Origin: [Eubacterium] saphenum
GTDB lineage: Bacteria > Bacillota > Clostridia > Oscillospirales > Ruminococcaceae
Length of the DNA stretch: 5,322 nt
NCBI GenBank assembly: GCA_004555635.1
Contig: SFHN01000106.1
Span: 1-5,322, forward strand
Direction: 5' to 3'
The notes beneath the pieces were generated by a model. That model made no database searches. It saw nothing but the letters and a program-made list of their open reading frames with translations, and had not been told where the DNA came from. This document shows, piece after piece, positions 4,962-5,322 of this stretch (position 1 is the first letter of the stretch; each line of letters opens with the position of its first letter). The position numbers and the translations under genes are program-made.

Positions 4962-5175
4962 AAAGAATTCCGCTCTATTTTATGCAGGAGAATATCCGGC
5001 TGTTCAATGCATATTATCAACAATGTACATTTAAGCACACTTGTTTATTATATCATAACAAGAATATAATTGCAAGGGGTATAGAGTTATCCGATTTTAT
5101 GAATGTTGTACAATTGCACAAAAGTGGCACACCTGTTTTTTACAAAAGGAAGAAATTGCTTTTTGCTTATTTACT

Positions 5176-5204
5176 TTTACAAAAAAGTGTGATAGAATTA
5201 TAAA
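5176..5204 (+). promoter_or_regulatory. Predicted promoter of the cobU-type gene
   Basis: TTTACA (5176-5181), a 17-bp spacer and TATAAA (5199-5204) each match the vegetative consensus at five of six positions. Transcription would start near 5211, about 57 bases before the ATG. An overlapping alternative is TTTACT (5170-5175) with extended -10 TGATAGAAT (5190-5198), also 17-bp spaced. Confidence 0.6.
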
Positions 5205-5267
5205 GGTATATATTTCTATTCATAACGCTTTTTGCGGTCAATTATTCAGGAAAGGAATGAATGCAAA

Positions 5268-5322
5268 ATGGCTAAAAATATTCTAATAACGGGCGGCGCC
5301 AAGAGCGGAAAAAGCCGCTGGG
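5268..5322 (+). CDS. cobU: Adenosylcobinamide kinase / guanylyltransferase (CobU-type), N-terminal fragment
   Basis: Only the first 18 codons are present; the gene runs off the right edge. The residues MAKNILITGGAKSGKSRW match the N terminus of CobU/CobP: a short hydrophobic beta strand followed by the P-loop GGAKSGKS, for which GGARSGKS is typical. CobU phosphorylates adenosylcobinamide and then forms adenosylcobinamide-GDP in the nucleotide-loop assembly of cobalamin synthesis or salvage. The ATG at 5268 is preceded by AGGAAAGG (5248-5255). Two nearer ATGs, at 5257 and 5261, are out of frame, and the one at 5261 reaches a stop after four codons. The rest of a cob cluster probably lies to the right. 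Another P-loop NTPase is possible, but the GGAxSGKSR pattern favours CobU. Confidence 0.78.
   Translation, partial: MAKNILITGGAKSGKSRW

Larger units (their letters stand above)
4804..5267. other. AT-rich divergent intergenic region
   Basis: This 464-bp spacer separates the leftward ABC operon from the rightward cobU-type gene and is visibly more AT-rich than either. It holds the consensus ABC promoter and its dyads, a cluster of inverted repeats at 4924-4961, a near-repeat of ACAATTGCRCAAAAG at 4950-4964 and 5110-5124, a 6-bp dyad CTTGTT/AACAAG at 5040-5062, and the predicted cobU promoter near its right end. Open frames here lack ribosome sites and recognisable protein features. No cobalamin riboswitch core is visible. 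Confidence 0.65.

Noticed and set aside
5041..5070. TATAAT at 5065-5070 as a plus-strand promoter
   Set aside because: The -10 is perfect, but the best -35 (TTGTTT, 18-bp spacing) matches only the first three bases. The promoter at 5176-5204 is better and closer to the gene.
5111..5135. GCCACT on the minus strand as a possible B12 box of a cobalamin riboswitch
   Set aside because: It is on the wrong strand for the cobU gene, lies upstream of the predicted promoter, and has none of the surrounding conserved stems.
4937..5203. 88-codon plus-strand open frame in the divergent spacer (also 4875-5069 + and 4808-5038 -)
   Set aside because: They have non-ATG or unsupported starts without ribosome sites, AT-driven composition and no recognisable features. 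They overlap the inverted repeats and promoter elements.

Overview
The window looks like chromosomal DNA of a Gram-positive, low-to-moderate GC Clostridia-type bacterium, perhaps an Oscillospiraceae or Ruminococcus-like gut anaerobe. The grounds are two lipobox-type lipoproteins, strong GGAGG-type ribosome binding sites, frequent GTG and TTG starts, vegetative promoters near consensus, AT-rich spacers between GC-richer genes, and two perfect Spo0A-box sequences. The taxonomic guess is inference; no marker gene is present.

Layout, right to left (most genes are on the minus strand). At the far right, 5268-5322 (+) is the first 18 codons of a cobU-type cobinamide kinase/guanylyltransferase gene, cut by the window edge. 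A 464-bp AT-rich divergent spacer (4804-5267) separates it from a four-gene minus-strand operon encoding a complete polar amino acid ABC importer: permease 1 (4150-4803), permease 2 (3492-4163), ATPase (2733-3476) and lipoprotein substrate-binding protein (1839-2684). The binding protein resembles the CjaA/cysteine-binding branch of solute-binding family 3, so cysteine or a related polar amino acid is the best substrate guess. The operon has a perfect -35/-10 promoter with 17-bp spacing (4853-4881) that overlaps an 18-bp dyad, and it ends in a strong intrinsic terminator (1777-1815).

After a 357-bp spacer (1482-1838) comes a second minus-strand operon. It encodes a TTG-started SGNH/GDSL hydrolase lipoprotein (561-1481) and, one base after its stop, a 129-residue single-pass membrane-anchored protein of unknown function (170-559). 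A predicted promoter (1556-1584) has a perfect TTTGTCGAA Spo0A-type box between its -35 and -10, and a second inverted copy lies about 49 bp upstream. The left-most 169 bp are non-coding and packed with hairpins, including a likely bidirectional terminator (98-130).

The importer genes work together: the binding protein captures the amino acid outside the membrane, two non-identical permeases form the channel, and the ATPase drives transport. The hydrolase and its small partner are both predicted to be anchored at the outer face of the membrane and may act together on a cell-surface ester or polymer. No complete novel system such as defence, CRISPR or mobile DNA is visible. The most unusual signals are regulatory: the paired 0A boxes, the dyad-covered consensus promoter, and the hairpin cluster at the left end.
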